Shown here: positions 1-7,580 of the stretch, piece by piece
How positions within the stretch are numbered: position 1 is the stretch's first letter
How the letters are laid out: each line of letters starts with the position of its first letter
NCBI RefSeq assembly: GCF_019697375.1
Contig: NZ_JAHCDI010000004.1
Span: forward strand, 5,009,324 to 5,073,323
Source of the DNA: Micromonospora tarapacensis
Lineage (GTDB): Bacteria > Actinomycetota > Actinomycetes > Mycobacteriales > Micromonosporaceae
Reading direction: 5' to 3'
Length of the DNA stretch: 64,000 bases
Notes under the pieces: model-generated
Database searches by the model: none
What the model saw: only the letters and a program-made list of their open reading frames with translations
What the model was told of the DNA's origin: nothing
Position numbers and translations under genes: made by a program

Positions 1-808
1 GCATCACCGCCCGCTTGAACTCCACCAACTCCCGCTTCATCTGGTAGATCCGCTGGATCCGGCCGCTGGCCTGCCGGTCGAAGACCTCCGTCTCCAGCAC
101 ATCCATGTCGTCCTCCAACTGGTCGGCAACCTCCAGGTAGAGGTCGACGATCCGGTCGGTGATCGCGTACGCGACGGCCCAGGGGCCGTGCAGCAGCAAG
201 TCCTGCCGGGTCTCCAGCTCCTCACGGACCGGCGCGAGCCGGCAGGCGTCCCCGTGCCGGACGCTGATCACGAAGTGCGGGCCGATGAAGAGCATCACCT
301 GCCCGGTCTCCACGACCTCGGAGTTCTCGGTCAGCTCGGTGTGCTCGCAGTACCTGGCGGTGCGCAGCACCAGGAAACTGACCTCGCCGAAGCGTTCCAG
401 TTTCGGACGCTGGTGGGCCTTCACCGCGTCCTCCACGGCCAGTTCGTGCAGCCCGTAGGTGGTGGCGATCTCGGTCATCTCGGCGAGTTCCGGCTCGTGC
501 AGCCCGAGCCAGACGAAGCCGGTCTCGGCGCTGCGGGCGGCGGCCAGCGCAGCGGCGTAGTCCCAGTCGCCGGCCTGTCGCCGGCCGTCGAGGTAGAGGG
601 CGCAGTCGACCACCGCGCTGCGTCGCAGGCCGGCCGGTGTCTGCGCGGGTTGGGAACCGTCGGGGTTGAGCCGACGCGTCATGGCCCGCACGGGTGACCA
701 GTCCCGGGGCCGCAGTGCCCGGCCGCCGTTGCGGGATCCGGCCCGGCCCGCATCGGGCGGCGGGCCGTCCGGGGAGGTCGTCGACCCTGGTTGCACCCGC
801 TCTGTCAT
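1..808 (-). CDS. corA: CorA-type magnesium/cobalt transporter (3' end outside the window)
   Basis: Membrane channel of the CorA family for Mg2+/Co2+ uptake. Only the cytoplasmic N-terminal part (about 269 residues) is present; the two C-terminal membrane helices and the GMN selectivity motif would lie beyond the left edge. The reading contains the typical funnel-domain text GFVWLGLHEP, the LAVEDAV helix, FIGPHFVISVRHG, and the long stalk helix beginning near LLHGPWAVAYAITDRIVD. The start ATG at 808 has a strong GGAGGGGG ribosome site 4 bases upstream; about 40 residues before the conserved domain are poorly structured and proline/glycine-rich, so an internal start (ATG near 681) is possible. 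The gene stands alone and points out of the window. Confidence 0.9.
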   Translation of the reverse strand, partial: MTERVQPGSTTSPDGPPPDAGRAGSRNGGRALRPRDWSPVRAMTRRLNPDGSQPAQTPAGLRRSAVVDCALYLDGRRQAGDWDYAAALAAARSAETGFVWLGLHEPELAEMTEIATTYGLHELAVEDAVKAHQRPKLERFGEVSFLVLRTARYCEHTELTENSEVVETGQVMLFIGPHFVISVRHGDACRLAPVREELETRQDLLLHGPWAVAYAITDRIVDLYLEVADQLEDDMDVLETEVFDRQASGRIQRIYQMKRELVEFKRAVM

Positions 809-1148
809 CACGCCCCCTCCCGCACCGGCCTGCGGCTTGCAGGGTACGCCGCCGGGCTGAGCACGGCCGTTCCGCGCGGCAGGGGTGGCGCCGGGCGGGC
901 CGGACCGCATCGGGGGGTGAGGGGCGATCCGGCCCACCCGGCGCCGTGGGGGCGGGGTTGTGCTGCCGCGTCACACCGGCGTGCCGGGCGGCCGGGCCAC
1001 ACCGGGACGGGATCCGCAGCGGCCTGAGCCGGCCCGATCTCCCAATGCACGTGGTGAGTGACGCTCGCAGCATTGTGGGCCGCGAGCCGCCCCAGCGGGA
1101 GCCCCAGGGCGGCAAGGATCGCCGTTCTGTCAGAAACCCGACAGAAAT

Positions 1149-2243
1149 TCAGGTGCGGACCGCATCCATCGCCTCGGCCAGTCGCCGGACACCCTCGTCG
1201 ATCCGGTCCGCCGTCACCGCCGAGTAGGCCAGCCGAAGCGCGTGCCGCCCACCGTCGAGGACGAAGTCACTGCCCTTGACCACCGCGACGCCCCGCTCGG
1301 CCGCGGCCGGCGCGAGCCGGTCGACGTCGACGTCCTCGGGCAACTCGACCCAGAGGAAGTAGCCACCGTCCGGCTCCACGAACCGGGCCTCGGGGATGTG
1401 CCGGCGCAGCGACCCGGCAAGCACCGTGGCCCGCTCACCAAGGGCCGCCCGGACCGTGTCGATCGACCGCTCGACGTCCCCCGACACGCAGAACTGGTGC
1501 ACGATGGCCTGCGAGACCATGCCCGGGGAGATGTAGAGGCTGGTGGCCTTCTTCGCGATGTCGCCGATCAGGTCCGCCGGGCCCACCAGGTAACCCACCC
1601 GCACCCCGGGGCAGACGGTCTTCGTGAAGCTGGACGCGTGCACGACGACCCCGCGAGGGTCCATCGACAGCATCGAGGGCAGCGCTTCGCCGCGGAACCG
1701 GATGTCCGCGTACGGGTCGTCCTCGAAGATCGTGAAGCCGAACTCGGCGGCGAGGTCGAGCAGCTCACGGCGCTTGTCCAGGGACAGCGTCACGCCCGCC
1801 GGGTTCTGGTAGTTCGGGATGACGTGCGCCAGCCGGGGGCACACCCCGGACTCCAGCAGCTTGCGCAGCTCGGCGGTGTCGATGCCGTCCGGCTGGATGG
1901 TCACGCTGTGCAGGTCGCTGCCCATCCGCTTCAGGTTCAGCAGGGTGCGGTCGTAGGTGGGACGTTCCACCACCACCGCGTCACCGGGCCGGACCAGGTG
2001 GTCGAAGAGGAAGGCGTCGGCCTGCAACGAACCGTTGGTGACCAACACCTGATCCGCCTCGACCCCGTGCTTCTCGGCGATCCACTTTCGCAGCGGGACG
2101 TAGCCGACCGAGGTGCCGTAGGCGGTCACCCCGGCGGGGTCGGCGTCGAAGGCGCGGACGGCGGCGGCCTTGAGCCCCTCGACATCGACGATGTCCAGCG
2201 AGGGCGCGCCACGGGCGAAGGAGATCAGCTGCTGGGCGGTCAT
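1149..2243 (-). CDS. PLP-dependent aminotransferase, class I/II (2-aminoadipate / MocR-like, no HTH)
   Basis: Fold-type I pyridoxal-phosphate aminotransferase of 364 residues acting in the cytoplasm. The PLP lysine is in SSFTKTVCPGVRVGY (about residue 210); upstream are VTNGSLQA (cofactor phosphate region), PNYQNPAGVT and the FEDDPYADIRF aspartate/tyrosine motif, all as in the LysN/2-aminoadipate aminotransferase and MocR C-terminal group. There is no N-terminal GntR winged helix, so this is an enzyme rather than a MocR regulator. The start ATG follows a TACGCT -10 box by 8 bases, which suggests a leaderless message. The amino-acid substrate cannot be told from sequence alone. Confidence 0.88.
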   Translation of the reverse strand: MTAQQLISFARGAPSLDIVDVEGLKAAAVRAFDADPAGVTAYGTSVGYVPLRKWIAEKHGVEADQVLVTNGSLQADAFLFDHLVRPGDAVVVERPTYDRTLLNLKRMGSDLHSVTIQPDGIDTAELRKLLESGVCPRLAHVIPNYQNPAGVTLSLDKRRELLDLAAEFGFTIFEDDPYADIRFRGEALPSMLSMDPRGVVVHASSFTKTVCPGVRVGYLVGPADLIGDIAKKATSLYISPGMVSQAIVHQFCVSGDVERSIDTVRAALGERATVLAGSLRRHIPEARFVEPDGGYFLWVELPEDVDVDRLAPAAAERGVAVVKGSDFVLDGGRHALRLAYSAVTADRIDEGVRRLAEAMDAVRT

Positions 2244-2504
2244 GGCTGTTCAGCGTACGGGCGGAGGCGGCGCGTACGCGGACGGCACGGCGATGTCCGC
2301 ATCCTGAGCCACCGGGACGGGTGAACGGGTACGCGCGGTGGCCAATCTGATCAACCCCGCGATCGCCGACCTGCCCGCTCCAGGCTTGCTCTGCTTCATG
2401 GAAGGTGGACATCGGTCGGAGGCGGCGAGGGTCACAGACCGTGTGAATTACCGACGGTCACCGAGGTGGTGGGCGCCGGTCGATGTCAGGGCAGCGCAAC
2501 GTGG

Positions 2505-2897
2505 TCAGCCGGTGCCGACCATCCGGCTGGCCGCCCAGACCCGCATGATGTCGCGTACGGAGATGACGCCGGCGACCTCACGACCGTCGAGGACGACGAG
2601 GTGCCGGAAGCCGCCCCGAGCCATCGCCGCCGCCGCTTCCTCGATCGTCCACTCCGGCCCCGCGTAGACGACGTCCCAGGTCAGGTGGGCACCGGTCCGC
2701 TCGACGTCGCAGTCCAGACCGGCTCCGATCGCGTTGAGCACGTCGCGTTCGGTCATGATCCCGATCCCCTCGGAATCCGGGTCGATCACCACGGCCGAGC
2801 CGATGCCGCGCTCGGACATCATCCGCGCCGCCTGGCGGAGCGTGTGCTCCGGACCGACCACGAGGATCTCGCTGGACATTGCTTCCCGAACCTGCAT
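2505..2897 (-). CDS. Tandem CBS-domain protein
   Basis: A 130-residue protein made of two CBS motifs (about residues 8-60 and 72-125), with little else. The text EHTLRQAARMMSERGIG and VVIDPDSEGIGIMTERDVLNAI marks the first, and TIEEAAAAMARGGFRHLVVLD with GVISVRDIMR the second. Such small stand-alone CBS pairs bind adenine nucleotides and act as sensors or regulate a partner; the partner here is unknown. The 260 bases downstream, up to the aminotransferase gene, hold nothing I can recognise. It is divergent from the nucleotidyltransferase cassette that starts at 3062, with about 165 bases between them. Confidence 0.85.
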   Translation of the reverse strand: MQVREAMSSEILVVGPEHTLRQAARMMSERGIGSAVVIDPDSEGIGIMTERDVLNAIGAGLDCDVERTGAHLTWDVVYAGPEWTIEEAAAAMARGGFRHLVVLDGREVAGVISVRDIMRVWAASRMVGTG

Positions 2898-3061
2898 GAC
2901 ACATCACCCCTTTGGGACGGCTGCACCCGGTTACCCGCAATGGTGGGCCCCGGAGGTTTCCAGGACAAGACCGGACATCGTCGGCGGGCACCTCGAACCG
3001 GTGCGGGGCATCGCCCGCTGACCGGCGGCAGCCGCCTCCCCGGCGGCGCTATCCTCCTTCG

Positions 3062-3826
3062 GTGAACGCAGCGAGAACAGGAACTGATGCCGGCATGGTC
3101 GGAATGGTGCTGGCAGCTGGCGCGGGCCGTCGGTTGCGCCCGTACACCGACACGCTGCCCAAGGCGCTGGTGCCGGTGGACGGCGAGATCACCATCCTCG
3201 ACATCGCGCTGCGCAACCTGGCCGAGGTCGGGCTCACCGAGGTCGTGGTGGTGGTCGGTTACGCCGCAGACGCGGTCCGCGAACGCCAGGCCGACCTGGA
3301 GCGACGGCACGGCGTGACGATCACCCTGGTGCACAACGACAAGGCCGAGGAGTGGAACAACGCCTACTCCCTCTGGCTGGCCCGCGACTGGTTCGCCCGG
3401 GGGGTGCTGCTGGTCAACGGCGACACCGTGCACCCGGTCAGCGTGGAGAAGACCCTGCTGGCCGAGCAGGGTCCGGGTCTGCTGCTGGCGATCGACGCCA
3501 TCAAGCCGCTGGCCGAGGAGGAGATGAAGACCACCTTCGACGCCGCCGGCCAGCTCACCCGGATCACGAAGCTGATGGACCCGGGCGAGGCGTACGGCGA
3601 GTACATCGGGGCGACCCTGATCGAACCGCACGTGGCCGGGGCGCTCGCCGAGGCGCTGGAGGCGACCTGGCGGCGCGACCCGGACCTGTACTACGAGGAC
3701 GGGTACCAGGAGTTCGCCGATCGGGGCGGCGAGGTGCGGCCGGCCCCGATCGGGGACGTGGCATGGGTGGAGGTCGACGATCACGCCGACCTGGCCCGGG
3801 CGCGGGAGATCGCGTGCCGTTACTAG
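3062..3826 (+). CDS. Nucleotidyltransferase of the sugar-phosphate / phosphocholine cytidylyltransferase type
   Basis: Predicted cytosolic NTP transferase (254 residues) that activates a phosphorylated alcohol or sugar as an NDP derivative. The N-terminal nucleotide-binding motif VLAAGAGRRLRPYT with the later PKALVPVDG lysine is complete; VNGDTV supplies the metal-binding aspartate, and VEVDDHADLARAREI is the usual C-terminal end of LicC-like enzymes. GTG 3062 has TATCCT 6 bases upstream, fitting a leaderless start; ATG 3095, with AGGAA upstream, is an alternative that would remove 11 non-conserved residues. The last 13 bases overlap the next gene, so the two are translationally coupled. The neighbours suggest glycerol-1-phosphate as substrate and a CDP product, but this is inference. 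Confidence 0.85.
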   Translation: MNAARTGTDAGMVGMVLAAGAGRRLRPYTDTLPKALVPVDGEITILDIALRNLAEVGLTEVVVVVGYAADAVRERQADLERRHGVTITLVHNDKAEEWNNAYSLWLARDWFARGVLLVNGDTVHPVSVEKTLLAEQGPGLLLAIDAIKPLAEEEMKTTFDAAGQLTRITKLMDPGEAYGEYIGATLIEPHVAGALAEALEATWRRDPDLYYEDGYQEFADRGGEVRPAPIGDVAWVEVDDHADLARAREIACRY

Positions 3827-4881
3827 CCCGCACCGTCACCACGCCGCTGTCGATCGAGGTCCGGCGGGGTGCGGTGGCCAACCTCGGCGCGCTGCTGGCC
3901 GACCGGCGGATCTCCGGCGGTGGCGACGTCGCGGTGGTGGTCGGCCCGGGCCAGGGCGAGAAGATCGTCGAGTTGTGCCGGCCCTCACTCGGGTCGGCCG
4001 ACGTCTTCACCGTCGCCGGTGGCAGCATCGACTCCGCCAACAAGCTGGGTGACCAGTTGCGCCGTCGCAACTACGACGCGGTCGTCGGCATCGGCGGGGG
4101 CAAGACCATCGACACCGCCAAGTACGCCGCGACCCGCTACGGCATGCCGATGGTCACCGTCGCGACCAGCCTCGCCAACGACGGCATCGCCTCACCGGTG
4201 GCGTCGCTGACCCACGAGGGCGGCAAGGGCTCGTACGGGGTACACATCCCGATCGCCGTGCTGGTCGACCTGGACTTCGTGGAGAACGGGCCGGACCGGC
4301 AGACCCAGGCCGGCATCGGCGACGCGGTGAGCAACCTGAGCGCCTGCGCCGACTGGGAGCTGGCCCACGAGGTACGCGGCGAGCCGATCGATGGCCTCGC
4401 CGTCACCCTGGCCCGCACCGGCGCGGAAGCACTGGTCAACCATCCCGGCAAGATCACCGACGACGGGTTCCTGATCACCCTGGCGGAGGCGCTGATCCTG
4501 GGCGGCATCTCGATGTCGATCTGCGGTTCCAGCCGGCCGGCCAGCGGCGGCGACCACGAGATCTCGCACGCCCTCGACCGCCTCCACCCGGGCGTCGCCT
4601 CGCACGGCGAACAGGCCGGTCTGGGCGCGCTGTTCTGCACCTTCCTCCGCGGCGACCTGGAACGGTTCGGCCAACTCGCCCGCTGCCTGCACCGGCACGG
4701 GCTGTCCACCCGGCCGACCGACCTCGGGCTCACCGACGAGCAGTTCGTCGAGGCGGTGGCCTTCGCGCCGCGGACCCGGCCGGACCGCTACACCATCCTC
4801 GAACACCTCGCGCTGTCCGACGACGACCTTCGCACCCGGCTGGGAGACTACGTTGACGCCCTCCGTGAGCACCTTGGCTGA
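3814..4881 (+). CDS. sn-Glycerol-1-phosphate dehydrogenase type (iron-containing alcohol dehydrogenase superfamily)
   Basis: A 355-residue NAD(P)-dependent, metal-dependent dehydrogenase resembling archaeal EgsA and bacterial AraM, which reduce dihydroxyacetone phosphate to sn-glycerol-1-phosphate. Visible marks are VVGIGGGKTIDTAKYAA (nucleotide-binding glycine loop), the signature VATSLANDGIASPVAS, and the metal ligands in SGGDHEISHALD and SHGEQAGLG. GTG 3814 was chosen because it begins directly before the conserved domain and overlaps the upstream gene by 13 bases. Bacteria normally make the opposite stereoisomer, glycerol-3-phosphate, so the presence of this enzyme between a nucleotidyltransferase and a CDP-alcohol phosphotransferase is notable. 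Substrate assignment rests on family resemblance; related dehydroquinate-synthase-like enzymes cannot be fully excluded. Confidence 0.8.
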   Translation: MPLLARTVTTPLSIEVRRGAVANLGALLADRRISGGGDVAVVVGPGQGEKIVELCRPSLGSADVFTVAGGSIDSANKLGDQLRRRNYDAVVGIGGGKTIDTAKYAATRYGMPMVTVATSLANDGIASPVASLTHEGGKGSYGVHIPIAVLVDLDFVENGPDRQTQAGIGDAVSNLSACADWELAHEVRGEPIDGLAVTLARTGAEALVNHPGKITDDGFLITLAEALILGGISMSICGSSRPASGGDHEISHALDRLHPGVASHGEQAGLGALFCTFLRGDLERFGQLARCLHRHGLSTRPTDLGLTDEQFVEAVAFAPRTRPDRYTILEHLALSDDDLRTRLGDYVDALREHLG

Positions 4882-5581
4882 CCCCTCGCATCCCACGGTC
4901 GCCGACTTCCATCGGGTGAACCGCGGCGGTGGCCTGTTCAGCGAGGCGGTGAGCCAGTGGATCGGCGCGGTCTTCGCGCTGGTCGCCCAGCGCCTCGGGC
5001 TCCGTCCGACCGTGCTGACCATCACCAACCTGCTGCTCGGGCTGGCCACCTCGGTCACCGTGATCGCGCTGGCCGGTCCGGTCGCCGCCGGGGACGTGTC
5101 GGCCCGGATGGTCGGGCTGGTCGCCCTGGTCGGCTGGCAGGTCGCGTACGCCCTGGACTGCGCCGACGGTCAGCTGGCCCGGGTGACCGGGCAGGGCAGC
5201 GCGGCCGGCGCCCGGGTCGACGTGCTCTGCGACGTGGCCGCCCAGATCGCTCTGGTCGCCGCGCTGTCCGCCACGGTCGTGGCGCAGCGGCCGGGGACGG
5301 CGACGTGGTTGGTGGCGGCGTTCGCCGGCACCTGGATGGTCAACCTGGTCACCTCGGTGATGCAGTCCGGCCCGAACGCGGCCAGCATGGTCACCTCGAC
5401 CTCGCTGCCGGTACGCCTGGTGAAGCTGATCCGCGACTACGGCGCGGTGATCTTCGTGGCCGCCCTGGTGCTGGCGCTCGCCCCGGCGCTCGCCTTCTGG
5501 GTAGTCGTCGGCTTCACCGTGGTCAACGGCGGTTTCCTGCTCGCCAGCATCGCCTTCTCGGCCCGCGCCTCGCTGCGCTGA
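4853..5581 (+). CDS. CDP-alcohol phosphatidyl/phosphotransferase family membrane enzyme
   Basis: Integral membrane enzyme of 242 residues that transfers a phospho-alcohol from a CDP-alcohol to a second alcohol. The complete catalytic signature D-x2-DG-x2-AR-x8-G-x3-D-x3-D is present as DCADGQLAR followed by GARVDVLCD (about residues 103-128). Around it lie roughly six hydrophobic helices. The preferred start is TTG 4853 with GGGAG 8 bases upstream, overlapping the dehydrogenase by 29 bases; GTG 4865 is the alternative. It is the third and last gene of the coupled cassette and presumably uses the CDP-activated product made by the other two. The acceptor alcohol is not evident. Confidence 0.87.
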   Translation: MTPSVSTLADPSHPTVADFHRVNRGGGLFSEAVSQWIGAVFALVAQRLGLRPTVLTITNLLLGLATSVTVIALAGPVAAGDVSARMVGLVALVGWQVAYALDCADGQLARVTGQGSAAGARVDVLCDVAAQIALVAALSATVVAQRPGTATWLVAAFAGTWMVNLVTSVMQSGPNAASMVTSTSLPVRLVKLIRDYGAVIFVAALVLALAPALAFWVVVGFTVVNGGFLLASIAFSARASLR

Positions 5582-5582
5582 G

Positions 5583-5770
5583 CCGCAGCGAGGCGTGGGT
5601 GACGATCGCATGGTGGCCGAAGCCGCCGGCGTTGTAGCTGACGCTGGTGACCGTGCCGGCGGCGATCGACCGCGCCGGATAACCAAGGATCTTGAGCTGG
5701 TCGATTCCTTCACGGTCAAGGCCAGCGATGTCCCCGGTAGTACGGTCGAGGGGTGCAACGTCTCCGTCCG
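5583..5770 (-). pseudogene. Possible gene remnant, unidentified
   Basis: On the minus strand one frame reads protein-like text with strongly GC-biased third codon positions, for example GYPARSIAAGTVTSVSYNAG followed by GFGHHAIVTHASLRL. There is no start codon in a sensible place, and the frame runs into the 3' end of the convergent CDP-alcohol gene. This fits a decayed fragment of a formerly longer gene. I could not recognise the family. Because an antisense reading of GC-rich DNA can mimic coding sequence, confidence is low. Confidence 0.3.
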
Positions 5771-5786
5771 CTCTAGGGAAGTTGTG

Positions 5787-5975
5787 ATGACCAGAGAGAC
5801 CGTGCTGTTCGTGGTGTGCCTGCTCGGCATGGCCGTGTCGTCATCGGTGCTGATCTTGCTTGTTCCGTCGCTGTTCCAGCCCGGTGAGCGGATCAGCCTC
5901 TGGGTAGTCGGGGTGCCTGCGTGTATAGCCGTGGGCTTCGCAGTCGGGAGCCTGCACTGGCGTCCGTCCCGCTAG
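5787..5975 (+). CDS. Small two-helix membrane protein, hypothetical
   Basis: A 62-residue protein with two hydrophobic segments: VLFVVCLLGMAVSSSVLILL near the N-terminus and WVVGVPACIAVGFAVGSL near the C-terminus, separated by a short polar loop. ATG 5787 has an AGGGAAG ribosome site about 5 bases upstream. A longer upstream reading exists but has no membrane-protein or coding character and is not supported. No family recognised. It sits in the degenerate patch between the CDP-alcohol cassette and the glycosyltransferase. Confidence 0.5.
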   Translation: MTRETVLFVVCLLGMAVSSSVLILLVPSLFQPGERISLWVVGVPACIAVGFAVGSLHWRPSR

Positions 5976-6140
5976 TTGCTGGAGCACCTGCGCGGCTCCG
6001 TCCTCGGGTGCGCCGACCGAATCGCCAGGAGCCGGCTCGTGTCGATCGCCGCCGGCAACGTCATCCGCGTCGCCCAGGAACTACAGACAGAGGTTCGTCG
6101 CTCGAAGACAGCCTCTGGACCGGGAACCCCGCCATGGTGA
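5976..6140 (+). CDS. Possible small ORF directly after the membrane protein
   Basis: A 54-codon frame begins with TTG immediately after the TAG stop of the preceding gene and encodes a basic, partly helical peptide (for example IRVAQELQTEVRRSKTA). The back-to-back stop/start would allow translational re-initiation. There is no separate ribosome site and no recognisable domain, so this may equally be a remnant. Confidence 0.25.
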   Translation: MLEHLRGSVLGCADRIARSRLVSIAAGNVIRVAQELQTEVRRSKTASGPGTPPW

Positions 6141-6157
6141 TCGACAGGCCGCTGCAT

Positions 6158-6233
6158 CGTCGATCATGCACTTGTGGTTGCCTTTATGTGCCTTTCATGC
6201 CGCTTCGCGCCGACCACAACTGCATGATCGACG
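6158..6233. repeat. 23-bp inverted repeat with 30-bp centre
   Basis: Arms at 6158-6180 and 6211-6233 match as reverse complements except for two bases (core TCGATCATGCA on the left, TGCATGATCGA on the right). The centre (6181-6210) shows no coding sense. The element is AT-richer than its surroundings, has no adjacent T-run, and resembles a short intergenic palindromic repeat rather than a terminator. Confidence 0.7.
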
Positions 6234-6302
6234 CTCGGGTGGTCCTGCGCTCGGGTGGTCCTGCGCTCGGGTGGTCCTGTGCTCGGGTGGTCCTGTGCTC
6301 GG
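6232..6302. repeat. 16-bp tandem repeat, about 4.4 copies
   Basis: Unit CGCTCGGGTGGTCCTG repeats from 6232, 6248, 6264 and (first base C to T) 6280, with a partial fifth copy. It abuts the inverted repeat and lies 15-85 bases from the 3' end of the minus-strand glycosyltransferase. A 16-bp unit shifts frame, so it is not a coding repeat. Together with the inverted repeat it fills the otherwise gene-free stretch 6141-6316. Confidence 0.85.
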
Positions 6303-6316
6303 CGGAACGGAGTCGA

Positions 6317-7555
6317 TCAAGAGCGGGCGACGCCCGCGTACACGTCGAGGAGTTGCTTGGTGACCACGTCGGGGTGGAAGATCCGCTCGTAGCGGGACCG
6401 GGCAGCGCCGGTGAGTGTGCTGGCCGCGGCTGCGGCGGCCGGCAGGGCGGCGGCGAGCGCCGCCGGATCCGGCGGCACCACCCAGCCGGCCTCACCGGCC
6501 ACGACTCCGGCCGGCAGGGCGGGCACCGAGGCGACCACGGCCGGGCCGGTGCCGGCGGGTTCCCGGGGAGTGTCCGCGCCGACCAGGTAGGGGATGCCGC
6601 CGAGCGCGGTACCGAGCACCGGGCGACCGCTGGCCAGCGCCTCGATGATCACGGTCGGCAGCACGTCGTGCCAGGTGGAGGTCGCCAGCACCACGGCGCT
6701 CGCGGTGAGCGCGTCGCGGACTCCGGCCCGGTCCAGCGGGCCGAGGAAAGTGACGTCGGCGCGTTCGGCCGCCGCCGCCTCGACCAGTGGGCGCAGTTCG
6801 CCGTCACCGGCCACCCGCAGCGGACCCAGCGCGCCGTCCGGGTGTCGCCGCCACGCCTCCAGCAGCAGGCCGAGCCCCTTCTCGGGAGAGAGCCGGCCGA
6901 GGAAGAGGAAACCCTGGCCCAGCGGCGCGGGGCTGCCCGGGTCGGGGATGCCGTTCGGCTTGACCACGATCCGCTCGTCGGGGATGCCGTAGTCACGCAG
7001 ATGGTCGGCGACGGCGCTGGTCAGCGCGATGAACCGGTCCACCGACCGCCAGGTGCCCCGGTGCACCGCCAGGGTGGTGGCCATCAGCGCGCTCTGCGCC
7101 CGCGACCCCCGGTAGCAACGGTGCACCACCGCCGGGACGCCCAGTGCCCGGCCCCGGCAGTCCTGGCAGATCTTGCCGTCGCGGTAGTACAGCCCCGAGG
7201 AGCAGACCTGGCGGTAGTTGTGCACCGTCTGCACCACCGGCACGCCGTGCCGGTGCGCGGTCCGCACCACCCAGGGTGACAGCAGGGGGTACGGGTTGTG
7301 CAGGTGGAGCACGTCCGGACGGTGCTCGGTGAGCAGCCGACCCAGGTCCTGCTGGGCCCGGGGCGCATAGATCGGGGAGATCGGCAGCAGCGCCTTCGCC
7401 GTCCTCGGCATCGTCGGGATCTCGTCGGAGTTGCGCAGGAACGGCACCACCTCCACCCCGGCGGCGGTGAGCTGGGCGATCTCCGCGTCGACGATGATGT
7501 TCTCGCCGGACGGTTGAGCTTCCCGATACCGGTTGTGCGCCACCACGATTCTCAC
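6317..7555 (-). CDS. Glycosyltransferase family 4 (GT-B)
   Basis: Cytosolic or membrane-associated retaining glycosyltransferase of 412 residues. The N-terminal half has the GT4 pattern RIVVAHNRY, DVLHLHNPYPLLSP and VQTVHNYRQVCSSGL; the C-terminal half has FLFLGRLSPEKGLGLLLEAW, VAGDGE and the nucleotide-sugar motif STWHDVLPTVIIEALASGRPV. A CQDCRGR segment about residue 130 is typical of a subgroup with a cysteine-containing loop. The start GTG 7555 is preferred over TTG 7579: it opens the conserved beta strand and has TAGCGT 8 bases upstream, giving a leaderless message. Donor and acceptor are unknown; other envelope sugar genes lie just downstream on the plus strand. Confidence 0.88.
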   Translation of the reverse strand: MRIVVAHNRYREAQPSGENIIVDAEIAQLTAAGVEVVPFLRNSDEIPTMPRTAKALLPISPIYAPRAQQDLGRLLTEHRPDVLHLHNPYPLLSPWVVRTAHRHGVPVVQTVHNYRQVCSSGLYYRDGKICQDCRGRALGVPAVVHRCYRGSRAQSALMATTLAVHRGTWRSVDRFIALTSAVADHLRDYGIPDERIVVKPNGIPDPGSPAPLGQGFLFLGRLSPEKGLGLLLEAWRRHPDGALGPLRVAGDGELRPLVEAAAAERADVTFLGPLDRAGVRDALTASAVVLATSTWHDVLPTVIIEALASGRPVLGTALGGIPYLVGADTPREPAGTGPAVVASVPALPAGVVAGEAGWVVPPDPAALAAALPAAAAAASTLTGAARSRYERIFHPDVVTKQLLDVYAGVARS

Positions 7556-7563
7556 GCTCGCAG

Positions 7564-7573
7564 ACGCTACCGT
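7564..7573. promoter_or_regulatory. Overlapping divergent -10 boxes
   Basis: The 25 bases between the divergent starts at 7555 (minus) and 7581 (plus) contain ACGCTACCGT. On the minus strand this gives TAGCGT (7569-7564) 8 bases before the glycosyltransferase GTG; on the plus strand it gives TACCGT (7568-7573) 7 bases before the fpg GTG. The two -10 elements share two base pairs, so RNA polymerase could occupy only one at a time. Confidence 0.6.
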
Positions 7574-7580
7574 TGGCAAC

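Noticed and set aside
5595..5786. Upstream extension of the small membrane protein
   Set aside because: Extension has no hydrophobic or coding character, and the ribosome site AGGGAAG points to ATG 5787.
6232..6302. CRISPR array
   Set aside because: The 16-bp units are directly adjacent with no spacers, and there are no cas genes.
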